DNA from: CAYZUC01 sp964481705
GTDB lineage: Bacteria > Bacillota > Clostridia > Lachnospirales > Lachnospiraceae
NCBI GenBank assembly: GCA_964481705.1
Contig: CAYZUC010000109.1
Span: forward strand, 1-8,808
Reading direction: 5' to 3'
DNA length: 8,808 nt
In this document: positions 1 to 5,412 of the stretch, one piece after another
How positions within the stretch are numbered: the first letter of the stretch is position 1
How the letters are laid out: each line of letters starts with the position of its first letter
The notes under the pieces: model-generated
The model's input: only the letters and a program-made list of their open reading frames with translations
Told to the model about the DNA's origin: nothing
The model's database searches: none
Program-made: the position numbers and the translations under genes

Positions 1-1423
1 AGAAAAAGGCGGAAACAGTGCTTCTTCCGTGTTTATTGGAATGGGAGTTTCTGCTATACTGAAATTCCTTGTAGATGGATTTCACATTGCAAAGAGTTCT
101 CTTACTCTCACAATTGAAAAAATACATGGTGAAATCAGTACCGGCGTCTATCCGGCACTTGTAAGTGTCGGTTATATATGCGGCTTTCGAATATCCTCTT
201 ATATGCTGGCCGGAGGAATCCTGGGTTGGCTTGTGTTGATTCCTCTTATTTATCTTTTTGGTTCCAATCAGGTATTGTATCCTATGACACAAATGACGAT
301 AGCCGAGTTATGGAATACCTCCGGTGCAGTCGGTATTTGGTCAAATTACATTAAGTACATCGGTGCCGGTGCTATCGCTGCCGGTGGTATCATGAGCCTG
401 ATTCAAACCATGCCTGTCATTATTCATACCTTTTCCGATGCTATGATTGGGATGCGAAACAAACAGGAAAAGGAATCGTCTATTCGTACGGATAAGGACA
501 TGGGATCCTCTATCATTCTCATCCTCATTGTCCTAATCGTAATACTTTTGGTTACTGTTCCAGCTATACCAGTCGATTTGATTGGTGCAGTTCTTATCGT
601 TGTTTTTGGGTTTCTTTTTGCTACCGTCTCCTCTCGAATGGTCGGTTTAGTCGGCAGCAGCAACAATCCCGTATCAGGCATGGCAATTGCAACGCTTCTT
701 TTTTCAACACTTATTTTGAAAATGACTGGTCATACAGGAATCGCCGGTATGACTGGAGCTATCGCCATTGGCTCTATTATATGCATCTCATCTGCAATGG
801 CAGGTGACACCTCACAGGATCTTAAAACAGGATATCTTTTGGGTGCTACTCCCTTTCGTCAGCAGATTGGAGAAATCATTGGTACCATTATATCCGCTGT
901 TTCCATCGGAGGAATTATGTACCTGATGAATTCTGCCTGGGGCTTTGGCTCTACCGAAATTCCTGCTCCTCAAGCTAACTTAATGAAAATGATCGTGGAA
1001 GGTGTCATGAACGAAAATCTCCCATGGGAACTTGTATTAATTGGTGTGTTCATTGCTGTTTTTATCGAGCTGCTAGGTGTTCCTGTTATGCCATTTTCAA
1101 TTGGTCTATATCTACCGATCGAGTTAAGCTCCTGTATCATGATTGGGGGTATCATACGTTCTATTACTGAGCGAAAAAAATACACCGATGAAGACGCAAA
1201 AAATCAGGTCATCAATTCCGGTGTACTATGTTGTTCCGGTATGATTGCCGGAGAAGGGTTGGTTGGCGTCCTTCTTGCAATTCTAACCGTATGTCAAATT
1301 CAAACCGATATCAGCCGTACGATTCATCTTGGTCAGTTCGGAGGTTTCGTCGTTCTGCTGCTTATCTCTCTTACTATACTCTCTACATCTATATGGAGAA
1401 GCACGAACAAACAAAATAGGTAG
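1..1423 (+). CDS. OPT-family oligopeptide transporter, C-terminal part (5' end outside window)
   Basis: This is a polytopic inner-membrane transporter of the OPT family, which moves peptides or related metal-chelating compounds by secondary transport; the substrate cannot be told from the sequence. The reading frame is open from base 2 (Glu-Lys-Gly-Gly-Asn-Ser-Ala...), so the GTG at 29 and ATG at 41 are internal codons and the true start lies left of the window. About 473 residues are present; I recall bacterial OPT proteins as roughly 600-650 residues, so the N-terminal quarter is missing. Family hallmarks are a KGG-S-AS-VFIGMG-type segment at the left edge, SSNNPVSGM near nt 655-682, AMAGDTSQDLKTG followed by GATPFRQQ near nt 795-865, and about ten strongly hydrophobic stretches. 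A charged loop (KQEKESSIRTDKD) separates two helices near nt 460-500. The gene ends in TAG and converges on the next gene with only 18 bp between stop codons and no clear terminator hairpin. Family assignment is secure, substrate is not. Confidence 0.9.
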   Translation, partial: EKGGNSASSVFIGMGVSAILKFLVDGFHIAKSSLTLTIEKIHGEISTGVYPALVSVGYICGFRISSYMLAGGILGWLVLIPLIYLFGSNQVLYPMTQMTIAELWNTSGAVGIWSNYIKYIGAGAIAAGGIMSLIQTMPVIIHTFSDAMIGMRNKQEKESSIRTDKDMGSSIILILIVLIVILLVTVPAIPVDLIGAVLIVVFGFLFATVSSRMVGLVGSSNNPVSGMAIATLLFSTLILKMTGHTGIAGMTGAIAIGSIICISSAMAGDTSQDLKTGYLLGATPFRQQIGEIIGTIISAVSIGGIMYLMNSAWGFGSTEIPAPQANLMKMIVEGVMNENLPWELVLIGVFIAVFIELLGVPVMPFSIGLYLPIELSSCIMIGGIIRSITERKKYTDEDAKNQVINSGVLCCSGMIAGEGLVGVLLAILTVCQIQTDISRTIHLGQFGGFVVLLLISLTILSTSIWRSTNKQNR

Positions 1424-1441
1424 TTTATACGGCTGCCCTCC

Positions 1442-2083
1442 TTATGATCGGATCTTCCTTTTTAGATCGGACGGACGAGGGATATATTGATTCAATTTAT
1501 CCGCGATTGATAATACATGATTCACATCCGTGCCTTCTATTTCAAAAACCTTTAAATCCGTAACTATTTCTATCTGAACAATATAGGGTCCTCCCTTATA
1601 TCCTGCCATACCAATGATTCCATAAATCTTATTTCGCGGAATAGCCTGTATCAATCCCATTCCATTAATCACTAGCAGGTAGGTGGAGGTTAAAATGATT
1701 CTGTCCCCATTCGGCTTTGCTTTACTGCTTTGAGGATTCAAAAACTCATCGACCTCTACTTTCCCCTCTTTCATCTCCCGATTAATAATCTTGCCTACTT
1801 CCTCTTTTGTGTTTTCCCGAAAGGGTAGCTTCAGATTCTTACTGCTCTTTGCTGAAGAACAGGAACGAACAAATCCAAACAAAAACAATACAAACATGAC
1901 AATTGATAATGCGATAAGTGCAATAACTACTTTTCTGGATTCATAATCCTCCCAGTTTATACTATCCTTAAGCGCATAGCTCAGACCACCTGCTACTAAG
2001 ATATATCCCAAAAATAAAATCAAAAACAGCTTTCGATTCTTTCGATTTGCTACCTGTGCCTGTTGCTCTAAAAATCCCTTCAT
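1442..2083 (-). CDS. Hypothetical two-TM membrane protein with soluble C-terminal domain
   Basis: I do not recognise a named family. With the start chosen here the protein has 213 residues: a short polar N-terminus, two hydrophobic helices at about 19-38 and 52-73 separated by a short acidic loop (KDSINWEDYESR), then about 140 soluble residues predicted to be cytoplasmic. The part from about 127 to 200 (RIILTSTYLLVINGMGLIQAIPRNKI...) alternates like a beta-rich, PH-like fold of the kind found in small bacterial membrane proteins; that is a guess from the pattern. The frame extends upstream to a TTG at 2146, but that TTG has no Shine-Dalgarno site, while the ATG at 2083 has GGAG seven bases upstream. 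A further ATG at 2119 has only a GGGA about 15 bases away. The gene lies 80 bp after the TetR gene with no promoter or terminator seen between them, so it is probably the last gene of the radical SAM-TetR transcript. Confidence 0.75.
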   Translation of the reverse strand: MKGFLEQQAQVANRKNRKLFLILFLGYILVAGGLSYALKDSINWEDYESRKVVIALIALSIVMFVLFLFGFVRSCSSAKSSKNLKLPFRENTKEEVGKIINREMKEGKVEVDEFLNPQSSKAKPNGDRIILTSTYLLVINGMGLIQAIPRNKIYGIIGMAGYKGGPYIVQIEIVTDLKVFEIEGTDVNHVLSIADKLNQYIPRPSDLKRKIRS

Positions 2084-2090
2084 GACTGGT

Positions 2091-2094
2091 CTCC
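2091..2094 (-). promoter_or_regulatory. Ribosome binding site deciding the start of the membrane protein
   Basis: GGAG on the minus strand sits seven bases before the ATG at 2083. The longer reading frame would begin at a TTG at 2146, preceded only by an A/C-rich run with no purine-rich ribosome site. This site is the reason for choosing the 213-residue form over 234 residues. Confidence 0.65.
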
Positions 2095-2163
2095 ATTCTC
2101 TTTTGTATCTACCAATCATAGTATCAAATGTGAATCCCTTTTGCAATTTGATTTGTTTGTTTT

Positions 2164-2781
2164 TTACTTTTTTTTGTATATTCGATAAAATTCACGAACC
2201 TGTTTATCCAGATATTCTAATGCTTCTTCTTCATGTTCCAAATCATTCGAATACTTACTGAGTAAGAAGAAAATCGTAGTATAAAAGCTCATTGCCATAA
2301 CTTGTGGATCTGCGTCCATAAAAACTCCTTTTTGACTCATCGCGCCGAACAATGTTGACTGATATGTAATGCTGTCATCCAAAAAGAGTTTACGAAACAC
2401 TGCATATACTTGGGGATTCTGATACTGCTCTATATTACCCATTCGCCAAAATCTTGACACAAAAGAGTCCTTCAAATAAAAAAGAAAAATCTGATTGCTG
2501 AGTTGTACCAACATCTCCTCATCAAACTGCGCAAACAGTGCAGCGGCTTCTTCTATATTGTCATCTGAGGGAATTCCAGACTCTTCTGAAATCTGTCCAA
2601 TTCGCTTTCTCATCGTCGTTACGATGGTGTCAAGAATCTCTTGTTTGCTTCTAAAATGCTTATACAGAGAAGCATCTTTTATTCCGACTGCATCTGCAAT
2701 ATTCTTCACACTGGTTCCTCTAAAACCGTTTGTGGAAAATAAGGTCAAAGCCTCTTCAACAATTCTTTCTTTCGTTGTCAT
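2164..2781 (-). CDS. TetR/AcrR-family transcriptional regulator (radical SAM operon)
   Basis: This is a dimeric DNA-binding repressor of the TetR type, 205 residues, the usual family length. The N-terminal domain opens with MTTKERIVEEALTLFSTNGF. The helix-turn-helix is at about 23-43, with the signature SVKNIADAVGIKDASLYKHF, where the DASLYKH stretch is the recognition helix. The remaining helices form the ligand-binding/dimer domain, which is variable and gives no inducer. The start ATG overlaps the radical SAM stop codon (ATGA, four shared bases), and AGGA lies eight bases upstream within that gene, so translation is probably coupled. The best candidate targets are two GCTAGT-N4-ACTAGC palindromes in the operon's own promoter, which would make it an autorepressor of the whole unit. 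It is a full-length paralogue of the TetR protein at 4647-5261: about half of the first 50 residues are identical and both carry an IEQY motif mid-protein. The C-terminus is lysine-rich (IYKKK) and encoded by a long A run. Confidence 0.93.
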   Translation of the reverse strand: MTTKERIVEEALTLFSTNGFRGTSVKNIADAVGIKDASLYKHFRSKQEILDTIVTTMRKRIGQISEESGIPSDDNIEEAAALFAQFDEEMLVQLSNQIFLFYLKDSFVSRFWRMGNIEQYQNPQVYAVFRKLFLDDSITYQSTLFGAMSQKGVFMDADPQVMAMSFYTTIFFLLSKYSNDLEHEEEALEYLDKQVREFYRIYKKK

Positions 2782-3890
2782 GCTTCCATCCTTTCTTTTC
2801 CATTACAAATAGCTTTTACTGTTTCCTCCTGCTCAAAAAGCACGCAGCCTCCTGTATGTTCCTCCATAAGTGTTCCACTCGATTGCAGTTTTAAGAATAG
2901 AGGGGATTGAAGCGCTTCCCTTAATGTAACATCTTGTAAACTCGTATCGGAATACGCTGAGAATGGGCAAGGCTCTGCACTTCCATATGCATTAATGTGA
3001 AAGAACCCTCTTCCTGCTGCAAGGCATCCACCCGAAGTCTTTTCATCTCCAGGGAAAGAAACAAATAACAGCTCCGGATACTCTTCTCGTAAGACCGCCA
3101 ATCGTTCTATCATATACTGTCTGTCCTCATTGTCCGGTGCAAGGTATGTAGTATCCTCGTTTACCGGAACATACTCCACATATACCACCGCCTTGCATCC
3201 CTTGGAAATCAGGTCTCTCAGAAAATCATCACTGGTTACCTCTCTCATATTATTCTTTTGAACAGTAACAGAACTTCCAAATACAATTCCAAGATTCTTG
3301 AGCTCTTCCATACTATGCATAAGACTCTTATAGGTTCCGCTTCCTCTCCTCTGATCTGTTGTAATCTCCTCTCCCTCTATACTGAGAACCGGCAAGAGAT
3401 TGGGATAGGATGTCAGTAATTTCAAGTTACTCTCATGAAACATGGTACCATTCGTAAATATGGGAAACAAAATTCTTTTATGATGTCCGGCCATCTCCAA
3501 TACATCCCTTCTTAACATGGGTTCTCCTCCAGCCAAAAGGACAAAAGAAATTCCAAGCTCTTCTGCTTCTCCGAAAATACTGTCCCATCTTGCTGTGCTT
3601 AGCATCTGAGGAGAATGCTCATTATCATCCACACAATTGTGATTAGCCCTTGCATAACAGCCCTTGCAATGAAGATTACAGCTTGTGGTAATACTTGCGA
3701 TTAAAAATGGAGGAATGTGGTTTCCTTCCCTCTCAGCCTCTTTTCGTTTTATACTTGCTTCTTTATTATCTTTACAATATCTCAGCATAAATACACTAGC
3801 TCTCGGATTCTTAAAGGAGGCCTTCCAAATACCTGTCACTATCTTCTCCACACCGCCTGTTAAGTATGTTTCCAAATTAAAGCTATCCAT
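2778..3890 (-). CDS. Radical SAM protein with SPASM/twitch-like C-terminal domain
   Basis: This is an iron-sulfur enzyme that should cleave S-adenosylmethionine to a 5'-deoxyadenosyl radical; substrate unknown. The protein has 370 residues. An N-terminal extension of about 60 residues precedes the core. The core carries the [4Fe-4S] motif CNLHCKGC (Cys71, 75, 78; CX3CX2C), followed by the SAM-binding GGEP at 121-124 and a TNGT at 146-149. Near the C-terminus C289-X13-G-X4-C308 matches the first half of a SPASM motif. Only two more cysteines follow (349 and 362), not the full CX2CX5CX3C set, so it more likely holds one auxiliary cluster (twitch-like). Relatives with such domains modify peptides or small molecules. 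No short precursor peptide gene was seen beside it, which argues weakly against a peptide-modifying cluster. The start ATG has AAGGA six bases upstream. It is the first gene of its operon, behind a promoter with two palindromic operators, and overlaps the TetR gene by four bases. Confidence 0.9.
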   Translation of the reverse strand: MDSFNLETYLTGGVEKIVTGIWKASFKNPRASVFMLRYCKDNKEASIKRKEAEREGNHIPPFLIASITTSCNLHCKGCYARANHNCVDDNEHSPQMLSTARWDSIFGEAEELGISFVLLAGGEPMLRRDVLEMAGHHKRILFPIFTNGTMFHESNLKLLTSYPNLLPVLSIEGEEITTDQRRGSGTYKSLMHSMEELKNLGIVFGSSVTVQKNNMREVTSDDFLRDLISKGCKAVVYVEYVPVNEDTTYLAPDNEDRQYMIERLAVLREEYPELLFVSFPGDEKTSGGCLAAGRGFFHINAYGSAEPCPFSAYSDTSLQDVTLREALQSPLFLKLQSSGTLMEEHTGGCVLFEQEETVKAICNGKERMEA

Positions 3891-3925
3891 AACATGTCCT
3901 TCTTTCTTTTCTTTTGTAATTGATT

Positions 3926-3943
3926 GGCTAGTATCTACTAGCC
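3926..3943. promoter_or_regulatory. Palindromic operator O1 of the radical SAM-TetR operon
   Basis: GGCTAGTATCTACTAGCC is a perfect 8+8 bp inverted repeat around two central bases. It sits immediately downstream of the predicted -10 box and covers the predicted transcription start of the radical SAM gene. It shares the core GCTAGT-N4-ACTAGC with the palindrome at 3953-3968. Size, symmetry and position fit a TetR-family binding site; the co-encoded TetR at 2164-2781 is the inferred ligand. Confidence 0.8.
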
Positions 3944-3945
3944 AT

Positions 3946-3974
3946 ACTATACGCTAGTATTCACTAGCTGTCAA
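3946..3974 (-). promoter_or_regulatory. Promoter of the radical SAM-TetR operon
   Basis: On the minus strand TTGACA (3969-3974) and TATAGT (3946-3951) are separated by exactly 17 bases, a near-consensus sigma-A promoter. The expected start of transcription is near 3939, giving a leader of about 50 bases before the ATG at 3890. The -35 box lies only a few bases past the T-run of the preceding gene's terminator. The spacer is almost entirely filled by one palindrome and a second covers the start point, so a bound repressor would block polymerase directly. Confidence 0.85.
3953..3968. promoter_or_regulatory. Palindromic operator O2 in the promoter spacer (radical SAM-TetR operon)
   Basis: GCTAGTATTCACTAGC has perfect 6-bp arms around four bases and repeats the core of the palindrome at 3926-3943, with centres 26 bp apart. 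It lies between the -35 and -10 boxes. Two copies of the same 16-bp core in one promoter make chance unlikely and point to a specific repressor, most simply the TetR protein of the same operon. Confidence 0.8.
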
Positions 3975-3981
3975 GCATAAT

Positions 3982-4013
3982 AAAAAAAGAAATCCGTTCT
4001 CAGGATTTCTTTT
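3982..4013 (-). terminator. Intrinsic terminator of the TetR-GNAT operon
   Basis: Read on the minus strand, AAAAGAAATCC and GGATTTCTTTT form a perfect 11-bp stem with a 7-base loop (stem 3985-4013), ending in a run of seven T followed by ATT. It begins 24 bases after the acetyltransferase stop codon. The stem is AT-rich, so it may be moderate in strength. On the plus strand only four T follow, all inside the stem, so it should act mainly on minus-strand transcripts. Confidence 0.8.
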
Positions 4014-4036
4014 AAGCGTAATATCTTTGATATTTC

Positions 4037-4663
4037 TCAATTAAATAATTGTCCAGGAAGCTTTTCTTTTTCCTTCGGAGGGAATAACCGATCAAACGCT
4101 TCTGCTTCCTTGTCATCTACGTAGTAGCCCTCAGGAGTATGGTAAATACCTGTTATTCCCTTCAGATAGTCTTTCTTTAACTCTTTCATCAGAAAATAGG
4201 GCACTTCTTCTTCTCTTGGCTCTGCATGGTAATGGATACCCTTTTTGCTTGCCACATCAAATCCACAATTACGGTAGAAGTCAATATTACCTTCCATGCA
4301 AACAGCCCCGGCACCCATTTTCTCTGCCTTATCCAATGCATAGTCTAATAGTATTTTTCCGTAGCCCTGTCTCTTATATCTAGGTGCAATACTTATCGGA
4401 CCAAACGTCATAATCGGGATGATGCGTCCATCATCCGCTGTAATCTGAGCCTTCATAAACATCACATGACCCATGATTTCTCCGTCGATTTCCATAACAA
4501 AATCCAAATCCTTCACAAAATCCTTGTCATTACGTAATTGATGTAATACATATGGTTCTGTACATCCCGGACGATAAACATTCCAGAATGCTTCCCTCGT
4601 GAGATTTTCTACTTTTCTATATTCTTCTTTCTTTTCCAATCTTATCTTATAATTCTTTTCCAT
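4037..4663 (-). CDS. GNAT-family N-acetyltransferase (YhbS-like)
   Basis: This is predicted to transfer an acetyl group from acetyl-CoA to an amine; the substrate is unknown. The 208-residue protein carries the GNAT core in its first two thirds. An N-terminal RLEKKEEYRKVENLTREAF helix is followed by FVMEIDGEIMGHVMF strands at about 55-69. The acetyl-CoA loop is PRYKRQGYGKILL at 94-106 (Q/R-x-x-G-x-G type, with Lys in the first position), and FYRNCGF at 129-135 is the usual motif B. The tail (about 145-208), with PYFLMKELKKDYLKGI and then a charged segment, resembles the YhbS-like group of uncharacterised acetyltransferases. The start overlaps the TetR gene's last 17 bases. The nearest ribosome site is a GGAG about 13 bases upstream, longer than ideal, so translation probably depends on coupling to the TetR gene. 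It is the only structural gene under that regulator here and hence its likely physiological target. Confidence 0.88.
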   Translation of the reverse strand: MEKNYKIRLEKKEEYRKVENLTREAFWNVYRPGCTEPYVLHQLRNDKDFVKDLDFVMEIDGEIMGHVMFMKAQITADDGRIIPIMTFGPISIAPRYKRQGYGKILLDYALDKAEKMGAGAVCMEGNIDFYRNCGFDVASKKGIHYHAEPREEEVPYFLMKELKKDYLKGITGIYHTPEGYYVDDKEAEAFDRLFPPKEKEKLPGQLFN

Positions 4664-5261
4664 GTTTTTTTATAAACTCCTTCATTTGTTCGTGTAATAT
4701 TACCTTCATTTTATCTTTTTCATTTGATGCATCATATAGATTCATCATAAGAAATGCACCCGAATAAAATTTTATTGCTAAGCTTTTGGTATCTGTTGTA
4801 TGGATTCCTCCTTTTACTTGCTTTCTCAAGAAAAATTCATTAATGTAATCAACAACTCCTCCCGACAAGTAATCCTGAAACAACTGGTTCATCTCACCGT
4901 TGACATACTGTTCAATCGTTAACATTTGACGAAATTTAGAAGCAAACTCGTCCTCCGTCCAATACTCAAATTGTGCCTCGAGAAACGTTGTCATTTCTTT
5001 TATAGAGGTCTTCTCGTACTGATCCACATTGTTTTCTATAGATTCTTCCGGAACTTCATATTCCTTTGCACGTTCGGCATCTTTTTCTTTCATTCGATTT
5101 ATGATGCTGTCGAGAATATCTCGTTTGTTCTTATAATGCTTATATAATGCACCCTTTGTCATTCCAATTGATTCTGCAATGTCCGCCACGGATACCGCTT
5201 CATATCCTTTTCTGGCGAACAATCGTAACGCCTCCAGTAGTATTCTTTCTTTTGTATTCAT
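4647..5261 (-). CDS. TetR/AcrR-family transcriptional regulator (GNAT operon)
   Basis: This is a second TetR-type repressor, 204 residues. The N-terminus MNTKERILLEALRLFARKGY leads into a helix-turn-helix at about 23-43 (VSVADIAESIGMTKGALYKHY). The rest is a helical ligand-binding and dimerisation domain with no recognisable inducer pocket. It aligns without gaps to the other TetR over the DNA-binding domain (about 24 of the first 50 residues identical), but the recognition helix differs (TKGALYKHY against KDASLYKHF), in keeping with the different palindromes in the two promoters. The ATG at 5261 has AAGGAG five bases upstream; an overlapping ATG four bases earlier is out of frame. It is the promoter-proximal gene, followed by the overlapping acetyltransferase. 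Two GTAAAC-N4-GTTTAC palindromes in its own promoter suggest autorepression. Confidence 0.94.
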   Translation of the reverse strand: MNTKERILLEALRLFARKGYEAVSVADIAESIGMTKGALYKHYKNKRDILDSIINRMKEKDAERAKEYEVPEESIENNVDQYEKTSIKEMTTFLEAQFEYWTEDEFASKFRQMLTIEQYVNGEMNQLFQDYLSGGVVDYINEFFLRKQVKGGIHTTDTKSLAIKFYSGAFLMMNLYDASNEKDKMKVILHEQMKEFIKKHGKEL

Positions 5262-5275
5262 TCATTCTCCTTCTG

Positions 5276-5291
5276 GTAAACGATTGTTTAC
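5276..5291. promoter_or_regulatory. Palindromic operator O1 of the TetR-GNAT operon
   Basis: GTAAACGATTGTTTAC has perfect 6-bp arms around four bases. It lies between the predicted transcription start and the ribosome site of the TetR gene. The same GTAAACG...GTTTAC core recurs at 5304-5319. The TetR protein encoded directly downstream is the inferred binder. Confidence 0.8.
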
Positions 5292-5297
5292 ATATGT

Positions 5298-5326
5298 ATT
5301 ATAGTAAACGAGCGTTTACATGTCAA
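5298..5326 (-). promoter_or_regulatory. Promoter of the TetR-GNAT operon
   Basis: On the minus strand TTGACA (5321-5326) and TATAAT (5298-5303) both match the sigma-A consensus perfectly and are separated by 17 bases. Transcription should start near 5291, leaving a leader of about 30 bases. The promoter is intrinsically strong, which makes sense if it is normally held down by a repressor on the two palindromes. Confidence 0.88.
5304..5319. promoter_or_regulatory. Palindromic operator O2 in the promoter spacer (TetR-GNAT operon)
   Basis: GTAAACGAGCGTTTAC has 7-bp arms around two bases and fills the -35/-10 spacer. Its centre is 28 bp from that of the copy at 5276-5291. Position relative to the promoter boxes is the same as that of the spacer palindrome in the radical SAM promoter, though the sequence is unrelated. 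Confidence 0.8.
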
Positions 5327-5334
5327 GAGTTAAT

Positions 5335-5384
5335 AAAAAAAAGAGCTGTGCACCACTGAATTTAATCAGCTCGTGCGACAGCTC
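5335..5384 (-). terminator. Intrinsic terminator of the chemoreceptor gene
   Basis: On the minus strand GAGCTGT pairs with ACAGCTC, and after a one-base bulge GCAC pairs with GTGC, giving an 11-bp stem (5343-5384) with a 19-base loop that may fold a little further. Eight T follow directly. It lies about 30 bases after the chemoreceptor stop codon and ends nine bases before the next -35 box. Confidence 0.85.
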
Positions 5385-5412
5385 CTTTCAACTTCTTTAA
5401 CTATACAAATGA

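Noticed and set aside
29..60. GTG at 29 or ATG at 41 as the start of the OPT gene
   Set aside because: The frame is open to the window edge and the residues before it (EKGGNSASS) match the conserved OPT sequence, so both are internal codons.
1424..1500. Possible bidirectional terminator between the OPT transporter and the membrane protein gene
   Set aside because: The best hairpin (GATCT against AGATC near 1454-1476) has a 5-bp stem with the T-run in its loop and lies inside the membrane protein gene. It does not look like a working terminator for either strand.
3685..3957. Open frame of 90 codons on the plus strand across the radical SAM gene start and its promoter
   Set aside because: It is antisense to the radical SAM coding region, runs through the operator and promoter region, and has no recognisable domain.
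3891..3960. Search for a short precursor peptide gene beside the radical SAM enzyme
   Set aside because: The region upstream is filled by the leader, promoter and operators. No short frame with a ribosome site was seen on the minus strand, and the downstream neighbour is the TetR gene.
5343..5384. Riboswitch or T-box leader upstream of the TetR-GNAT operon
   Set aside because: The structured element lies upstream of that operon's promoter and right after the chemoreceptor stop codon, with a T-run on the minus strand. It is a simple intrinsic terminator.
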